A stretch of 64,000 nt of DNA, from the NCBI RefSeq assembly GCF_014201355.1, contig NZ_JACHEG010000001.1, positions 744,001-808,000 on the forward strand, read 5' to 3'. The stretch comes from Aliirhizobium wenxiniae. Lineage in GTDB: Bacteria; Pseudomonadota; Alphaproteobacteria; Rhizobiales; Rhizobiaceae. The position numbers and the translations under genes are program-made. The notes under the pieces are model-generated. The model was given only the letters and a program-made list of their open reading frames with translations. It made no database searches and had not been told where the DNA came from. Positions 63,962-64,000 of the stretch are shown here, one piece after another. Every line of letters starts with the position of its first letter. Position 1 is the first letter of the stretch.

Positions 63962-64000
63962 GCCTGTGAGGCTTTGACCCAAGTTGGAGCCCGGCAGTCT

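Overview
The window looks like core chromosome of an alphaproteobacterium of the Rhizobiaceae (Agrobacterium/Rhizobium/Sinorhizobium group). The evidence is the high GC content, a RpoE-ChrR sigma/anti-sigma pair, a GTTC-N7-GTTC LexA box, a GGAAC-N16-CGTT (EcfG-type) promoter, and a greA / lpsB / LPS genes / lrp / trxB / lsrB / twin AbcR sRNA / arsR order that I know from Sinorhizobium and Agrobacterium. I see no insertion sequence, phage or CRISPR array. The species cannot be named from this sequence.

Layout. 1-2.6 kb: a TRAP transporter dctPQM, with dctP cut by the window edge. 2.7-4.0 kb: peptidase T. 4.0-7.9 kb: a stress-regulation patch with two paralogous Crp/Fnr regulators, two single-domain receivers and a CbpA-type J protein; one Crp gene has an EcfG-type promoter. 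8.0-14.0 kb: an ECF sigma/ChrR/DUF2177 operon facing an oxidoreductase / DUF1365 / cyclopropane-synthase-like operon, plus a short-chain dehydrogenase. All three transcription units carry the same GATCC-N16-CGTA promoter, so they look like one photo-oxidative stress regulon. 14-19.5 kb: PAP2 phosphatase, YjbQ, a small secreted protein, a SIMPL protein, a CAU-anticodon tRNA, a frameshifted AraC regulator, a LysE exporter and a broken ORF. 19.5-27.5 kb: a proline-rich DUF930 protein, rpoD, dnaG, a YqeY-like protein and carA. 27.5-36.3 kb: MATE and two MFS exporters, DUF2938, a GGDEF protein, a zinc metallopeptidase and a PAP2-type membrane protein. 36.5-40 kb: carB. 40-42.3 kb: an SRPBCC protein, a DUF2235 hydrolase and a possible 38-residue membrane protein.

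42.3-45.0 kb holds a LexA-controlled two-gene DNA-repair operon: a radical SAM protein and a fused DUF4130-UdgX uracil-DNA glycosylase. 45.2-50.2 kb holds greA, the core glycosyltransferase lpsB, three further LPS-type genes and lrp. 50.5-52.4 kb holds trxB and the LysR regulator lsrB/vtlR, followed by two tandem AbcR-type sRNA genes, an ArsR regulator and an old-yellow-enzyme reductase. 54.5-57.5 kb: DUF2188, a ChaA-type cation/proton antiporter and a periplasmic PQQ-type sugar dehydrogenase. 57.6-61.7 kb: a FecI/FecR/TonB-receptor iron system with a candidate iron box. The window ends with an aspartate aminotransferase, a 0.7 kb non-coding stretch with two tandem perfect hairpins, and a cold-shock protein.

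Several starts given here are internal to the longest open frame, chosen from ribosome-binding sites, operon overlaps or promoter position. All functions are inferred from sequence features and family knowledge; no database search was run.
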